Positions 8,316 to 17,694 of a stretch of DNA of 64,000 nucleotides are shown here, piece by piece. Under the pieces are notes generated by a model. That model worked only from the letters and a program-made list of their open reading frames with translations. It had not been told where the DNA came from and did no database searches. How positions within the stretch are numbered: the first letter of the stretch is position 1; every line of letters starts with the position of its first letter. Origin of the DNA: Glaciecola sp048820975 (GTDB lineage: Bacteria; Pseudomonadota; Gammaproteobacteria; Enterobacterales; Alteromonadaceae); the NCBI RefSeq assembly GCF_048820975.1, contig NZ_JBMEUF010000003.1, positions 275,238 through 339,237 on the forward strand, read 5' to 3'. Made by a program: the position numbers and the translations under genes.

Positions 8316-8336
8316 ATGGTGATTAAATTATGTTGA
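8316..8336 (+). other. Six-codon upstream ORF overlapping the MaoC-protein start
   Basis: ATG GTG ATT AAA TTA TGT TGA follows AAGGAAGATA, the best ribosome binding site in the gap. It overlaps, out of frame, the ATG at 8330 used for the MaoC-domain gene. It could couple or dampen translation of that gene, or it may be chance. Confidence 0.3.
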
Positions 8337-9280
8337 AATTATATGCAAATGCAGTTTTTTACAAACCGAAAGCAACGCAAAAAAGCGAACACAACGCTCA
8401 AACCTCAGTACCCATTTTACCTAGTACAAATATAACAAAAACCGTAACAGTCTCTGCCGAGCACTGCCAAAAGTATAATCGTTTGTGCGAATGGCAGCCA
8501 AAAATAGCGTCATTGATTCACCCTAATTATATTCAAACCTTATCAATGCCATTACAGCTAAGCCTAATGGTTGAGCAGCCCTTTCCATTTAAACCCATTG
8601 GTGTGGTTCACATTGCCAACGAAATTGAAGTTAATCAATTACCAGAACAAGCCAGTACGCTTCGCTTGTTGTGCTATTTTGGAAAAGTTTACTTTCATAA
8701 AAGAGGCTGGTTGTTTGAAGTTATTACCCACGCTTTTGATACGAGCAATGCGTCAAATACGCCTGCGGTGGTTGCTACAAGTTACTATTTAGCCAGAGCA
8801 AAGCATGGGGCTGATACAGAGCATTTAGCGGCATGTGAGCCCCAGCTCCCGGCTTGGATAAGCAATGATATAAACGAAAACCAGACTAAAACAGCAGTGG
8901 GTAAAAAAACGCTTAAATTTGACAGCAACATTGGACGTAAATACGCGAAGATATCGGGTGACTACAATCCTATCCACTTATTTGCGAGTACAGCCAAATT
9001 TTTTGGTTTTAATAAAGCCATTGCCCACGGTATGTATTCCAAAGCGCGCGCAGCGTCATACACGCTATCTAGCATTGAAACGAGCACTAACATTCTTAGT
9101 AAGCCTTTCGTATTAAGATGCAGCTTTGTTCACGCGATATTTTTGCCGGCCAACACCCAATTAAACGTGTTCAACGTTAAGCAAAATAGTGAAGCGGGGC
9201 AAGGCGTGAATTTTAGTTTAGTGTCTATTCACAAGGGTGAACAAAAGCAACATTTAAGTGGAAGTATTCACACCATATAG
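8330..9280 (+). CDS. MaoC-like hot-dog fold acyl dehydratase
   Basis: A protein of 316 residues. The C-terminal part carries the hydratase-2 signature: YAKISGDYNPIH (residues ~205-216) with the catalytic Asp and His, then GFNKAIAHGMYSKARA. This is the MaoC/R-specific enoyl-CoA hydratase motif. The N-terminal ~180 residues may form a second, degenerate hot-dog domain, as in two-domain acyl dehydratases. It probably acts on 3-hydroxyacyl- or enoyl-thioesters in fatty-acid metabolism; the substrate is unknown. It is followed after 84 bp by an AidB-type acyl-CoA dehydrogenase in the same direction, which fits an acyl-CoA context, though no operon is proven. The start at 8330 lacks a close Shine-Dalgarno sequence. 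Confidence 0.82.
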   Translation: MLKLYANAVFYKPKATQKSEHNAQTSVPILPSTNITKTVTVSAEHCQKYNRLCEWQPKIASLIHPNYIQTLSMPLQLSLMVEQPFPFKPIGVVHIANEIEVNQLPEQASTLRLLCYFGKVYFHKRGWLFEVITHAFDTSNASNTPAVVATSYYLARAKHGADTEHLAACEPQLPAWISNDINENQTKTAVGKKTLKFDSNIGRKYAKISGDYNPIHLFASTAKFFGFNKAIAHGMYSKARAASYTLSSIETSTNILSKPFVLRCSFVHAIFLPANTQLNVFNVKQNSEAGQGVNFSLVSIHKGEQKQHLSGSIHTI

Positions 9281-9364
9281 TATGCAGCTCGAATTCTGAG
9301 CAAAGTTGACGATTGTTTTAATAGCGCGTAGTGTTGTTAATTATTTGTTAACTTGGTTTGCTGT

Positions 9365-11011
9365 ATGACTCACGCTTCATTGTTCTCTACCCATATTGTT
9401 GAAAATCAGCCCGCAGAAATTTTGCCTTATAATTTATGGACACAAGACCCTTGCTTAAAAAGAGCGGTAGCTGAAAATGGTGGAGCATGGGCTGAGTTGG
9501 CACTTAGTGATTATGGAGAGGTGTGTGGTCATCACTTAATGGGCCACGGTGAGCTAGCTAATGAGCACAAACCAATTTTCAAGCCATTTGACCGATACGG
9601 CAGAAGAATTGATCATGTTGATTTTCACCCTAGTTATCATGTGTTGATGGAATCAGCTATGCATGCTCAAGTGCATAGTTTTTCTTGGCTAAATAAAGAA
9701 AAAGACGGTGCTCATGTGGCTAGAGCGGCATTGTTGTATATGCATTTTCAGGCCGATGGCGGTACCTCGTGCCCACTTACTATGACTCACGCTGCCGTAG
9801 CGGCACTTCAACATGGTTCTGAGGAAATACAGGCTTGGATAAAACCTTTAGTTGAAGGGCAATATGACAGCACGCAAGCGCCTGCAAAGCATAAAGCCGG
9901 CCTCACGTTTGGTATGGGAATGACAGAAAAGCAAGGGGGTTCAGATGTTCGAAAGAACACCACTTTTGCAACTCACAATGACGAAGGCTCGTATTCAATA
10001 GTGGGGCACAAGTTTTTCTTTTCAGCGCCTATGTGCGATGCGCATATTATTTTGGCGCAAACCGCGGGAGGCTTGAGTTGTTTTTTATTGCCTAGGGTAT
10101 TAGAAAACGGTGAACTCAATAATGTGCGTATTCAGCGCCTAAAAGACAAACTAGGTGATTGGAGTAATGCATCTTCTGAGGTTGAGTTTTTAAATGCCAA
10201 GGCGCACTTATTAGGGCAAGAAGGGCGCGGCATAAACGTTATTATTGATATGGTGTCATTAACGCGTTTAGATTGCATGATTGGCTCAAGCGCCCTAATG
10301 CGGCAAGCTTGGGTGCAAGCATATCACCATGTGACGAATCGTGAAGCGTTCGGTAAAAAGTTAATAGACCAAGCACTTATGAAAAATGTAATGGCCGATT
10401 TAGCCCTTGAGCAACTTGCAAGCCTGGCGCTTACTATGCGCCTTGCCAAAGCAATAGATGAGTCAGGCAGTAATGAAAATGAAGCTCGGTTTGCTAGGTT
10501 AGCAACCGCAGTGGGTAAATATTGGATATGTAAGCGAGCGCCCGCATTTGCCAATGAAGCGCAAGAATGCTTAGGTGGCCTAGGCTATGTTGAAGAAAAC
10601 CCTTTACCGCGCTTATATAGGCAAGCTCCCTTAAATTCTATATGGGAGGGAAGCGGTAATGTGCAGTGTTTGGATGTGCTAAGAACCATTCAAAAAGAAC
10701 CCAGTGTGCTAGTGACTCTGTTTGACGAATTGCAGTTGGCAGCGGGTAAAAATTTGTATTTTGATGAGCACCTTAGCCGTTTGCGTAAAATGTATGAAGC
10801 GCAATCAACAGTGGAAATGCAAAGCCGTTTGATAGTCGAGAATACAGCTTTAGCCTTGCAAGCGTCTTTGCTGTTAAATGTGTGGCCAGCGCACATAGGA
10901 AGTGCTTTTTGTGATGCACGTCTTGCCAAAAACCAAGGGCTGGTTTTTGGCACATTAAGTGCCAATGCCCCTTTTGATGAAATTATTGCGAGCGCTGCGT
11001 TAAGCTTGTAA
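9365..11011 (+). CDS. aidB: AidB-type acyl-CoA dehydrogenase
   Basis: A flavin-dependent acyl-CoA dehydrogenase family member of 548 residues, like E. coli AidB (541). GMGMTEKQGGSDVR, GHKFFFSAPMCD, NREAFGKKLIDQALMKNV, ECLGGLGYVEENPLPR and NSIWEGSGNVQCLDVLR are the AidB-subfamily blocks. AidB is induced by alkylation stress and shows weak isovaleryl-CoA dehydrogenase activity; its real substrate is unsettled. The longest frame begins with TTG at 9353, but the ATG at 9365 (MTHASLFSTH) is preferred. No clear ribosome binding site is seen for either. It converges on nadB with 15 bases between the stop codons. Confidence 0.9.
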   Translation: MTHASLFSTHIVENQPAEILPYNLWTQDPCLKRAVAENGGAWAELALSDYGEVCGHHLMGHGELANEHKPIFKPFDRYGRRIDHVDFHPSYHVLMESAMHAQVHSFSWLNKEKDGAHVARAALLYMHFQADGGTSCPLTMTHAAVAALQHGSEEIQAWIKPLVEGQYDSTQAPAKHKAGLTFGMGMTEKQGGSDVRKNTTFATHNDEGSYSIVGHKFFFSAPMCDAHIILAQTAGGLSCFLLPRVLENGELNNVRIQRLKDKLGDWSNASSEVEFLNAKAHLLGQEGRGINVIIDMVSLTRLDCMIGSSALMRQAWVQAYHHVTNREAFGKKLIDQALMKNVMADLALEQLASLALTMRLAKAIDESGSNENEARFARLATAVGKYWICKRAPAFANEAQECLGGLGYVEENPLPRLYRQAPLNSIWEGSGNVQCLDVLRTIQKEPSVLVTLFDELQLAAGKNLYFDEHLSRLRKMYEAQSTVEMQSRLIVENTALALQASLLLNVWPAHIGSAFCDARLAKNQGLVFGTLSANAPFDEIIASAALSL

Positions 11012-11026
11012 GTTAAATCGCTTAAA

Positions 11027-12643
11027 TCAATAAAGTTCTGTGGGGCTATTGGTTTCTTTTTGTATAACTGTGGCCGTAGAATGCTCAAGCAAATCGGGGT
11101 AATCTAAATTGTAGTGCAGGCCACGGCTTTCTTTTCGCTTCATTGCGCACAGTACAATTAATTGCGCTACGCACACCAGGTTTCGAAGCTCAAGCATATT
11201 GTTACTGACTTTAAAGAATGAATAGTATTCGTCTATTTCCTGTTTCAGCAGGTTAATGCGTCGCATGGCTCGCTCTAAGCGTTTATCAGTGCGCACAATA
11301 CCTACGTAATCCCACATAAACAAACGCAGCTCATGCCAGTTATGTTGAATAATAACCGCTTCATCTGAATCTATTACGCGGCTCTCATCCCAAGGGCGTA
11401 TGGCTTCTTTGGTATGCGGGCGTTCTTTTGCTTGCATAATATGTTTTGCGCAGGCATGAGCAAATACTACGCATTCTAATAGCGAATTGCTGGCCATTCT
11501 ATTTGCGCCGTGTAAACCTGTGCAAGCAACTTCTCCAATGGCATACACATTTTCTAAGTTAGTACGTGCATCTAGGTCAGTTTTTACACCACCACAGCTA
11601 TAATGGGCAGCAGGTACAACGGGAATAGGCTGCTGAGTAATATCTATGCCTAGTGAGCGGCACTTTCGGTAAATATTAGGGAAGTGTTTAACAATAAAAT
11701 CAGCCGGTTTATGGCTAATATCCAAGTACATGCAATCTTCACCTAGGCGTTTCATCTCATAATCAATGGCGCGAGCCACAATGTCACGGGGGGCTAAATC
11801 AGCTCTTTCATCAAACTTTTTCATAAACGCTGTGCCATCTTTATGGCAGAGTATTGCACCTTCACCACGAAGCGCTTCGCTTATCAGAAAATTACCAGCG
11901 TCAGGGTGATACAAACAAGTAGGATGAAACTGATTAAATTCCATGTTTGCAATTTCACAGCCAGCACGCCATGCCATTGCTATACCGTCGCCACTTGAAA
12001 CATCAGGGTTAGAGGTATATTGGTAAACCTTGCTTCCGCCGCCGGTGGCAAGTGCAATAAAGCGCGCCTTTATGACTTCTACGCGCTCTTTTTTACGATT
12101 CCATACATAAGCCCCTACACAACTTGAATCAGCTTTGTGCGTCTTAATTAGGTCAATGGCGTTATAGCGTTCAAACAGGTGAATATTGGGGTGTTGTTTT
12201 ACGCTGTCTGACAACGTGGTTTGAACGGCTTCGCCAGTGGCATCAGCGGCGTGTAATATACGCCTATGAGAATGGCCACCTTCGCGTGTTAAATGAAATT
12301 TTTTGTTGCCTTGTGGGTCAACTTCTTGGTCAAACGGTACCCCTTTACCAATTAACCATTCCATACTTGTTTTAGCATTTTCGGCAGTGTATCTAACTAC
12401 CTTTTCATCACACAGCCCAGCACCCGCGGTGAGGGTATCTTGAATGTGACTTTCTATTGAATCGCTGCTATCAAACACGGCGGCTATGCCGCCTTGTGCG
12501 TATCGAGTGCTACCTTCGTCCATATCGCTTTTGCTTAACACAATAACGTTGCAGCTGTCGGCAACGTTAAGAGCTAGGCTAAGTCCGGCGGCACCGCTGC
12601 CAACAACTAATAAATCGCATGTGTGTTCAATTGCTTGAGTCAT
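11027..12643 (-). CDS. nadB: L-aspartate oxidase NadB
   Basis: An FAD enzyme oxidising L-aspartate to iminoaspartate, the first step of de novo NAD synthesis. It has 538 residues, as in E. coli (540). The FAD dinucleotide fold is at the N-terminus (DLLVVGSGAAGLSLAL). STRYAQGGIAAV, LTREGGHSHRRILHAADATG, EFNQFHPTC and AIGEVACTGLHGANRMASNSL are the succinate dehydrogenase/aspartate oxidase family motifs. It is divergent from rpoE across 184 bp, the arrangement found in E. coli and many relatives. The ATG begins MTQAIEHTCDLL. Confidence 0.97.
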   Translation of the reverse strand: MTQAIEHTCDLLVVGSGAAGLSLALNVADSCNVIVLSKSDMDEGSTRYAQGGIAAVFDSSDSIESHIQDTLTAGAGLCDEKVVRYTAENAKTSMEWLIGKGVPFDQEVDPQGNKKFHLTREGGHSHRRILHAADATGEAVQTTLSDSVKQHPNIHLFERYNAIDLIKTHKADSSCVGAYVWNRKKERVEVIKARFIALATGGGSKVYQYTSNPDVSSGDGIAMAWRAGCEIANMEFNQFHPTCLYHPDAGNFLISEALRGEGAILCHKDGTAFMKKFDERADLAPRDIVARAIDYEMKRLGEDCMYLDISHKPADFIVKHFPNIYRKCRSLGIDITQQPIPVVPAAHYSCGGVKTDLDARTNLENVYAIGEVACTGLHGANRMASNSLLECVVFAHACAKHIMQAKERPHTKEAIRPWDESRVIDSDEAVIIQHNWHELRLFMWDYVGIVRTDKRLERAMRRINLLKQEIDEYYSFFKVSNNMLELRNLVCVAQLIVLCAMKRKESRGLHYNLDYPDLLEHSTATVIQKETNSPTELY

Positions 12644-12754
12644 TATATTTGAAAATACTCTGGGAGAATGTGAGACAATGTGTAGTATATTTTAAACTTT
12701 GTACATAAAAATACTAGGTTTGGACTTTTTTTCTTATAAAAAAGCAATAAAATC

Positions 12755-12781
12755 GAACTTATTTGAAAAACACCAGTCAAT
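12755..12781 (+). promoter_or_regulatory. Candidate sigma-E autoregulated promoter of rpoE-rseABC
   Basis: GAACTT at 12755-12760, a 16-bp spacer and TCAAT at 12777-12781 match the RpoE consensus (GGAACTT, N16, TCnnA type) about 47 bp upstream of rpoE. E. coli rpoE is autoregulated from such a promoter. Motif-based call. Confidence 0.65.
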
Positions 12782-12827
12782 AATAGCAACTTGCCCGCAG
12801 CCATGACGGTAGTAGCTGATAGGAGAA

Positions 12828-13415
12828 ATGGCATTAATGAGCGAGCAGATAACCGATCAAGAACTAGTTAAACAGGTACAAAGCGGAAATAAAAACGCGT
12901 TTAACCTGTTAGTAGTAAGACATCAAAATAAAGTGATGAACATAGTGTCGCGCTATGTGAAAAATTCAGGTGACGTAGCTGATGTTACGCAAGAGGCGTT
13001 TATAAAAGCTTACAGAGCGTTGCCGAATTTTAGGGGAGAAAGTGCGTTTTATACTTGGCTGTATAGAATAGCCGTGAACAGCGCGAAGAATTATTTAACC
13101 TCGCAGGGTCGAAAACCACCCGCGAGTGATGTAGACGCCCAAGAGGCAGATTTTTATGATGGTAGCGATGCTTTACGAGAAAATGCTTCTCCTGAAAGAA
13201 CGCTTCTGTCAGATGAGTTGCAAGCGAAGTTGTTTGCCACAATTGAAAATTTACCCGAAGATTTACGTGCGGCCATAACCCTGCGTGAAATAGAAGGTTT
13301 AAGTTACGAAGAAATAGCTGCGGTAATGGAATGCCCAGTGGGAACCGTGCGTTCTCGAATATTTAGAGCAAGGGAAGCGATTGACAAGGTCATAGTACCT
13401 TTGATAGAAAACTAA
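12828..13415 (+). CDS. rpoE: RNA polymerase sigma factor RpoE (sigma E, envelope stress)
   Basis: An ECF sigma factor of 195 residues, very close to E. coli RpoE. It has LVVRHQNKVMNIVSRYV and DVTQEAFIKAYRALPNFRG (region 2), FYTWLYRIAVNSAKNYL, and LREIEGLSYEEIAAVMECP with GTVRSRIFRAREAID (region 4). It directs the response to misfolded outer-membrane proteins and is held inactive by RseA at the inner membrane. The start is either ATG 12828 (AGGAG only two bases upstream) or ATG 12837, which gives the family-typical MSEQITDQ; AGGAG lies 11 bases before it. It heads the rpoE-rseA-rseB-rseC operon. Confidence 0.97.
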   Translation: MALMSEQITDQELVKQVQSGNKNAFNLLVVRHQNKVMNIVSRYVKNSGDVADVTQEAFIKAYRALPNFRGESAFYTWLYRIAVNSAKNYLTSQGRKPPASDVDAQEADFYDGSDALRENASPERTLLSDELQAKLFATIENLPEDLRAAITLREIEGLSYEEIAAVMECPVGTVRSRIFRAREAIDKVIVPLIEN

Positions 13416-13478
13416 TTGAAATGCAAGTTTCACTATTTTTAAATACGAAGATCACGTTATGATCAGGATTCTAGGTGT

Positions 13479-14102
13479 ATGACACAAGAGTATGAAAATG
13501 TATCGGCCATGGTAGATGGTGAAGAGCTTCATGGTTCTGCAGGTAAAGAGCTAGCGAAGAGCATCATTGATGATCCGGTACTAAAAGCGAAGTGGCGCAG
13601 TTACCATTTGACTCGTGATTTACTACGAAATGATATGTCGCAAGACTTGCAATTCGATATTAGCGATAAAGTGGCCGAAGCATTGAAAGATGAGTTGCCT
13701 ATTATTGCGCCTAAGTCTACTTGGAGAGAATTGCCAGTAGTATCAGCGGTTCTTCCAATTATGCGTCAAAGTGGTCAGTTGGCTATGGTAGCATGTGTTA
13801 CTGCTATGGTTATTTTCGGTTATCAAACTTATAATCAACCAGAAGTTAGCACGCCATTTGATACAGCACCGGCTTTAATTGGCCCACAAGGTGGAATGGC
13901 ACCGGTTAGTTTGCAACGTACTAATAATGTTGAACAAGATCGCATGACTCAACTATTAGAGCAAAGACGCCGCATAAACACATTGATTCAAGATCATGAA
14001 CGCCAACTTCGTTTGAAAAACATAGCGGTGGGTGCATCATCACAAAACAGTGATGAATCTTCTGATAGTGAAGTAGATGAAAAAAATTCACCTAAACAGT
14101 AA
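13479..14102 (+). CDS. rseA: Anti-sigma-E factor RseA
   Basis: A single-pass inner-membrane protein of 207 residues. The N-terminal ~90 residues are the cytoplasmic sigma-binding domain (ENVSAMVDGEE, DDPVLKAKWRSYHLTRDLLR, the RseA_N pattern). One transmembrane segment lies at about residues 98-115, followed by a periplasmic domain rich in Gln/Arg that binds RseB and ends in a Ser/Asp-rich tail. Stress-triggered cleavage by DegS and RseP releases sigma E in E. coli; the same is expected here. It lies 63 bp after rpoE. Confidence 0.93.
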   Translation: MTQEYENVSAMVDGEELHGSAGKELAKSIIDDPVLKAKWRSYHLTRDLLRNDMSQDLQFDISDKVAEALKDELPIIAPKSTWRELPVVSAVLPIMRQSGQLAMVACVTAMVIFGYQTYNQPEVSTPFDTAPALIGPQGGMAPVSLQRTNNVEQDRMTQLLEQRRRINTLIQDHERQLRLKNIAVGASSQNSDESSDSEVDEKNSPKQ

Positions 14103-14135
14103 GGTATAGCTAAGGTGAGCAAATAAACGTTTATT

Positions 14136-15224
14136 ATGCAAAATATAAAATGTGATACACAAGCGCTAAGGATTCTAACTTTAGCGCTTGTTTTATTTTT
14201 AGGGTGCTTCAAAGCGCAGGCGAGTTATTTGGTGCTTGAGCAAACTGCCAATGACGAAACTCAAAGGCAAGGTGTGGCTTCTGCTGAACCCGAGCTTGCC
14301 TTGCCTGACCCACTAGCAGGCTTTGATGAAACCTCTGCATATGCTTGGATGCTCAGGCTTGCAAAAGCGGTGAATGAACAGTCTTATGAAATTAGCTACG
14401 TGGTATCAGAAGACAGCAGAGAAACCTTACCTTACTTGTGGCGTCATGCCATTTTAGAAAACGGTGATGAAGCTGAGCAGCTTAGTTTATTGAACGGGCC
14501 CGGGTTTGAGCGCATTAGAGTAAATACCAAATTAAGTATGTTCGAGCCCGGTTACACACCTTACAGCGTGCGTTCAGCTCATATAGACGGCCCAATTCCA
14601 TTAGCTTTCCTTAATTCTCCGAATATTCTTTTAGATAGTTATGAAACCTTGCTTATGGGGCGTGACAGGGTTTCAGGGCGTATGGCGCAGCAAATTCGCG
14701 TAGTAAGTAAAGATAAAACCCGTTACGGCTACTATTTATGGTTAGATGAGCAAACTGGTTTGTTACTTAAATTGAACATGTACAGCACTGAAAATCGATT
14801 ACTCAAACAAATTCAAGTAACAGAGTTAAACGTAAATGATGATGTAAAACTCTATTTTTCTAATTTACAAAAAGATCAGCTGCCCCCTATATCGGTGCCG
14901 AATGCGGAAACGCAAACTGACTTTTCTTGGACGGTAAGTTACTTGCCCGAAGGAATGGTGCCGGTGAAGACAAAGCTGCATCGTTTGGCCACTACCGGCG
15001 AACCCGCGGAATATATGATGTTAAGTGACGGCTTAATTGATGTGTCGGTGTATGTAATGAATGACAATAACGTGATTCAAGATGATTTGAGTATTAGCTC
15101 AAATGCGACCTCTTTTGTCTCTATTTCAAATGGCCAAGTACAAGTTACTGTAGTGGGCGACATCCCCGTTAGCACCGCCAACAAAATTGCGGATTCAATT
15201 GTTCTTATAGGTAATCCGAAATGA
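14136..15224 (+). CDS. rseB: Periplasmic sigma-E regulator RseB
   Basis: A protein of 362 residues with an N-terminal signal peptide (ILTLALVLFLGCFKAQA) and the two-domain MucB/RseB fold: a LolA-like N-terminal domain beginning near AYAWMLRLAKAVNEQSYEISYV, and a C-terminal domain from about residue 245. RseB shields RseA from DegS and senses mislocalised lipopolysaccharide or lipoprotein in the periplasm. It is 33 bp after rseA and overlaps rseC by four bases (ATGA). It is longer than E. coli RseB (318), mainly through an N-terminal extension. Confidence 0.92.
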   Translation: MQNIKCDTQALRILTLALVLFLGCFKAQASYLVLEQTANDETQRQGVASAEPELALPDPLAGFDETSAYAWMLRLAKAVNEQSYEISYVVSEDSRETLPYLWRHAILENGDEAEQLSLLNGPGFERIRVNTKLSMFEPGYTPYSVRSAHIDGPIPLAFLNSPNILLDSYETLLMGRDRVSGRMAQQIRVVSKDKTRYGYYLWLDEQTGLLLKLNMYSTENRLLKQIQVTELNVNDDVKLYFSNLQKDQLPPISVPNAETQTDFSWTVSYLPEGMVPVKTKLHRLATTGEPAEYMMLSDGLIDVSVYVMNDNNVIQDDLSISSNATSFVSISNGQVQVTVVGDIPVSTANKIADSIVLIGNPK

Positions 15225-15709
15225 TTGAAGAAATGGGTACTGTAGTGGCTGTAGAAGATAATTATGCATGGATTGAAACCCAAGTAAAAACAACATGCTC
15301 TAGTTGCAAAGCCAGTGATTCGTGCCCCACAAGTACGGTCGCAAAAGCCTTTAGCCCAAAACCTGAGCATATTAAGCTTGCGGTGCCTTGTGCTTTGGTA
15401 GTGGGCCAACAAGTAAAAATTGGCATTACCGAAAATGCGCTATTACGGGCATCAGCCATGGTTTACATAATGCCCCTAATGCTTGCTATGTTAGCGCTTT
15501 TTATTTTACATGTAGCCGCGCCGCAAATTCACGAACTGCTCGCATTGTTAGTGGCTATGTTTGCTGCATTGGGCGGTTTTTGGTGGGCGTCTCGCTATGC
15601 GAAAGCAGACTGCCATCAGGCTAAGTTTGCGCCTGTATTTTTGGGCGCTACCCAGCAAGCGGTTAAAACCGCGAAGCACGAAATCCCCATTCATAAACTC
15701 GATTTATAA
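15221..15709 (+). CDS. rseC: RseC/MucC-family inner-membrane protein
   Basis: A protein of 162 residues (E. coli RseC 159). The N-terminal cytoplasmic part has a cysteine cluster (TTCSSCKASDSC, residues ~25-36), followed by two transmembrane helices (about residues 75-93 and 98-118) and a charged C-terminus. RseC has a minor positive effect on sigma E, and its relatives are linked to Rnf/SoxR-reducing and thiamine functions. It is the last gene of the rpoE operon; the next gene, lepA, starts 188 bp downstream. Confidence 0.92.
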   Translation: MIEEMGTVVAVEDNYAWIETQVKTTCSSCKASDSCPTSTVAKAFSPKPEHIKLAVPCALVVGQQVKIGITENALLRASAMVYIMPLMLAMLALFILHVAAPQIHELLALLVAMFAALGGFWWASRYAKADCHQAKFAPVFLGATQQAVKTAKHEIPIHKLDL

Positions 15710-15897
15710 GCTTAAATGACACAATTTGTAACATCATAGGCACAGCCCTTGCGGCAACTTTATTAAATTATTTGCGGTCAAAGCTGTGTTATTATGTTTG
15801 ATTTGTCGCAATTTGGCGCACAAAGCGGTAATATCCGCGTATTTTCCTTAGCACAATCCCTTGGCATTTTGCCATATTATTAGGTACGTCTTTTTAT

Positions 15898-17694
15898 ATG
15901 CAACTAAAGAACATTCGCAATTTCAGTATTATTGCTCATATCGACCACGGTAAATCTACTTTATCAGATCGCCTTATTCAAGAGTGCGGCGGCTTGACTA
16001 ACCGTGAGATGGCTGAACAAGTCCTTGACTCAATGGATATTGAAAGAGAGCGTGGCATAACCATCAAGGCCCAAAGCGTTACCTTGTTATACAAAGCAAA
16101 AGACGAAGAAGTATATCAATTAAATTTCATTGATACGCCAGGACACGTTGACTTCACTTACGAAGTATCACGTTCATTGGCAGCCTGTGAAGGGGCTTTA
16201 TTAGTAGTGGATGCAGGGCAAGGCGTTGAGGCGCAAACATTGGCGAATTGCTACACAGCAATAGATCTTGATATGGAAGTTGTGCCAATTTTGAATAAAA
16301 TTGACTTGCCACAGGCAGAACCAGATCGCGTAGCGGAAGAAATTGAAGATATAGTGGGGATTGATGCGGTAGACGCGGTTCGCTGTTCAGCAAAAACCGG
16401 CGTAGGCATTATTGATGTGCTAGAAGTTATCGTAAAACAGATTCCACCCCCCATGGGTGACCCTGAGGCTCCCCTTGAAGCTCTAATTATTGACTCTTGG
16501 TTTGACAACTACCAAGGCGTTGTATCCTTGGTGCGAATTGTAAATGGCCAGCTGAACACAAAAGAAAAAATTAAAATTATGTCAACGGGCACGATCCACC
16601 AAGCTGATAAAATAGGTGTGTTTACCCCTAAACAAACTGAAAAATCTATTCTTAATACCGGCGAAGTGGGCTTTATTATTGCGGGCATAAAAGAAATTCA
16701 TGGTGCGCCGGTGGGTGACACAATTACCACTGCCCGAAACCCAGTTGAAAAAGCCTTGCCAGGTTTTAAAAAGATTAAGCCACAGGTATATGCCGGTTTG
16801 TTCCCAGTCAGTTCTGATGACTATGAAGATTTTCGTGATGCCTTGGCTAAATTAAGTTTAAATGACGCATCACTATTTTATGAGCCAGAAAGCTCAACCG
16901 CACTGGGCTTTGGCTTCAGAATTGGCTTCTTAGGCATGCTTCACATGGAAATTATTCAAGAACGCTTAGAGCGCGAATATGACCTAGATTTAATCACTAC
17001 GGCACCTACCGTGGTGTATGAAGTGAAAACAACTAAGGGTGAAGTAATGAAGGTGGATAGCCCATCAAAATTACCCGCCATTAATGACATAGAAGAAATT
17101 AGAGAGCCTATAGTTACCGCTAATATTTTGGTTCCGCAAGAGTACTTAGGAAATGTTATTACACTGTGTGTTGAAAAGCGCGGCATGCAAACCAGCATGG
17201 TTTACCATGGTAAGCAAGTCGCCGTAACTTACGATTTGCCAATGGCAGAAGTGGTGCTTGATTTCTTTGATAGACTTAAATCAACAAGCCGAGGCTTTGC
17301 TTCACTTGATTACAACTTTACACGCTTTGAATCGGCTGACATGGTGCGCCTTGATATTCTTATTAACACCGAGCGTGTTGATGCCCTAGCGATTATTACG
17401 CATAAAGATAATGCAGCGTATCGTGGACGCGACTTAGTTGAAAAGCTAAAAGAGCTGATTCCGCGCCAAATGTTCGATATTGCAATACAGGCGGCAATTG
17501 GTAATCATGTTATTGCACGAAGTACCGTTAAACAACTACGTAAAAACGTAATAGCAAAATGTTATGGCGGTGATGTAAGCCGTAAGAAGAAACTCTTACA
17601 AAAACAAAAAGAAGGTAAGAAGCGTATGAAGCAAGTAGGTAATGTTGAACTGCCTCAAGATGCCTTCTTAGCCATTTTAAAGGTAGATAGTTAA
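15898..17694 (+). CDS. lepA: Elongation factor 4 (LepA), back-translocating GTPase
   Basis: A translational GTPase of 598 residues, near the E. coli length (599). G1 is AHIDHGKST, G3 is DTPGHVDF and G4 is NKIDL. Domains II, III and V follow, and the LepA-specific C-terminal domain ends in DVSRKKKLLQKQKEGKKRMK and a family-typical VELPQDAFLAIL. It binds ribosomes and affects initiation and translocation under stress. The stop overlaps the lepB start by one base (TAATG), so lepA-lepB is an operon, continuing through rnc-era. Confidence 0.98.
   Translation: MQLKNIRNFSIIAHIDHGKSTLSDRLIQECGGLTNREMAEQVLDSMDIERERGITIKAQSVTLLYKAKDEEVYQLNFIDTPGHVDFTYEVSRSLAACEGALLVVDAGQGVEAQTLANCYTAIDLDMEVVPILNKIDLPQAEPDRVAEEIEDIVGIDAVDAVRCSAKTGVGIIDVLEVIVKQIPPPMGDPEAPLEALIIDSWFDNYQGVVSLVRIVNGQLNTKEKIKIMSTGTIHQADKIGVFTPKQTEKSILNTGEVGFIIAGIKEIHGAPVGDTITTARNPVEKALPGFKKIKPQVYAGLFPVSSDDYEDFRDALAKLSLNDASLFYEPESSTALGFGFRIGFLGMLHMEIIQERLEREYDLDLITTAPTVVYEVKTTKGEVMKVDSPSKLPAINDIEEIREPIVTANILVPQEYLGNVITLCVEKRGMQTSMVYHGKQVAVTYDLPMAEVVLDFFDRLKSTSRGFASLDYNFTRFESADMVRLDILINTERVDALAIITHKDNAAYRGRDLVEKLKELIPRQMFDIAIQAAIGNHVIARSTVKQLRKNVIAKCYGGDVSRKKKLLQKQKEGKKRMKQVGNVELPQDAFLAILKVDS

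Noticed and set aside
8104..8316. 70-codon frame overlapping the end of ygfX
   Set aside because: It is out of frame with ygfX, has no ribosome binding site and no family pattern; the ygfX frame explains the region.
15862..15874. TGGCA-TTT-TGCCA palindrome before lepA as a sigma-54 or operator site
   Set aside because: No GC at the -12 distance and no other supporting features; a 5-bp palindrome is expected by chance.
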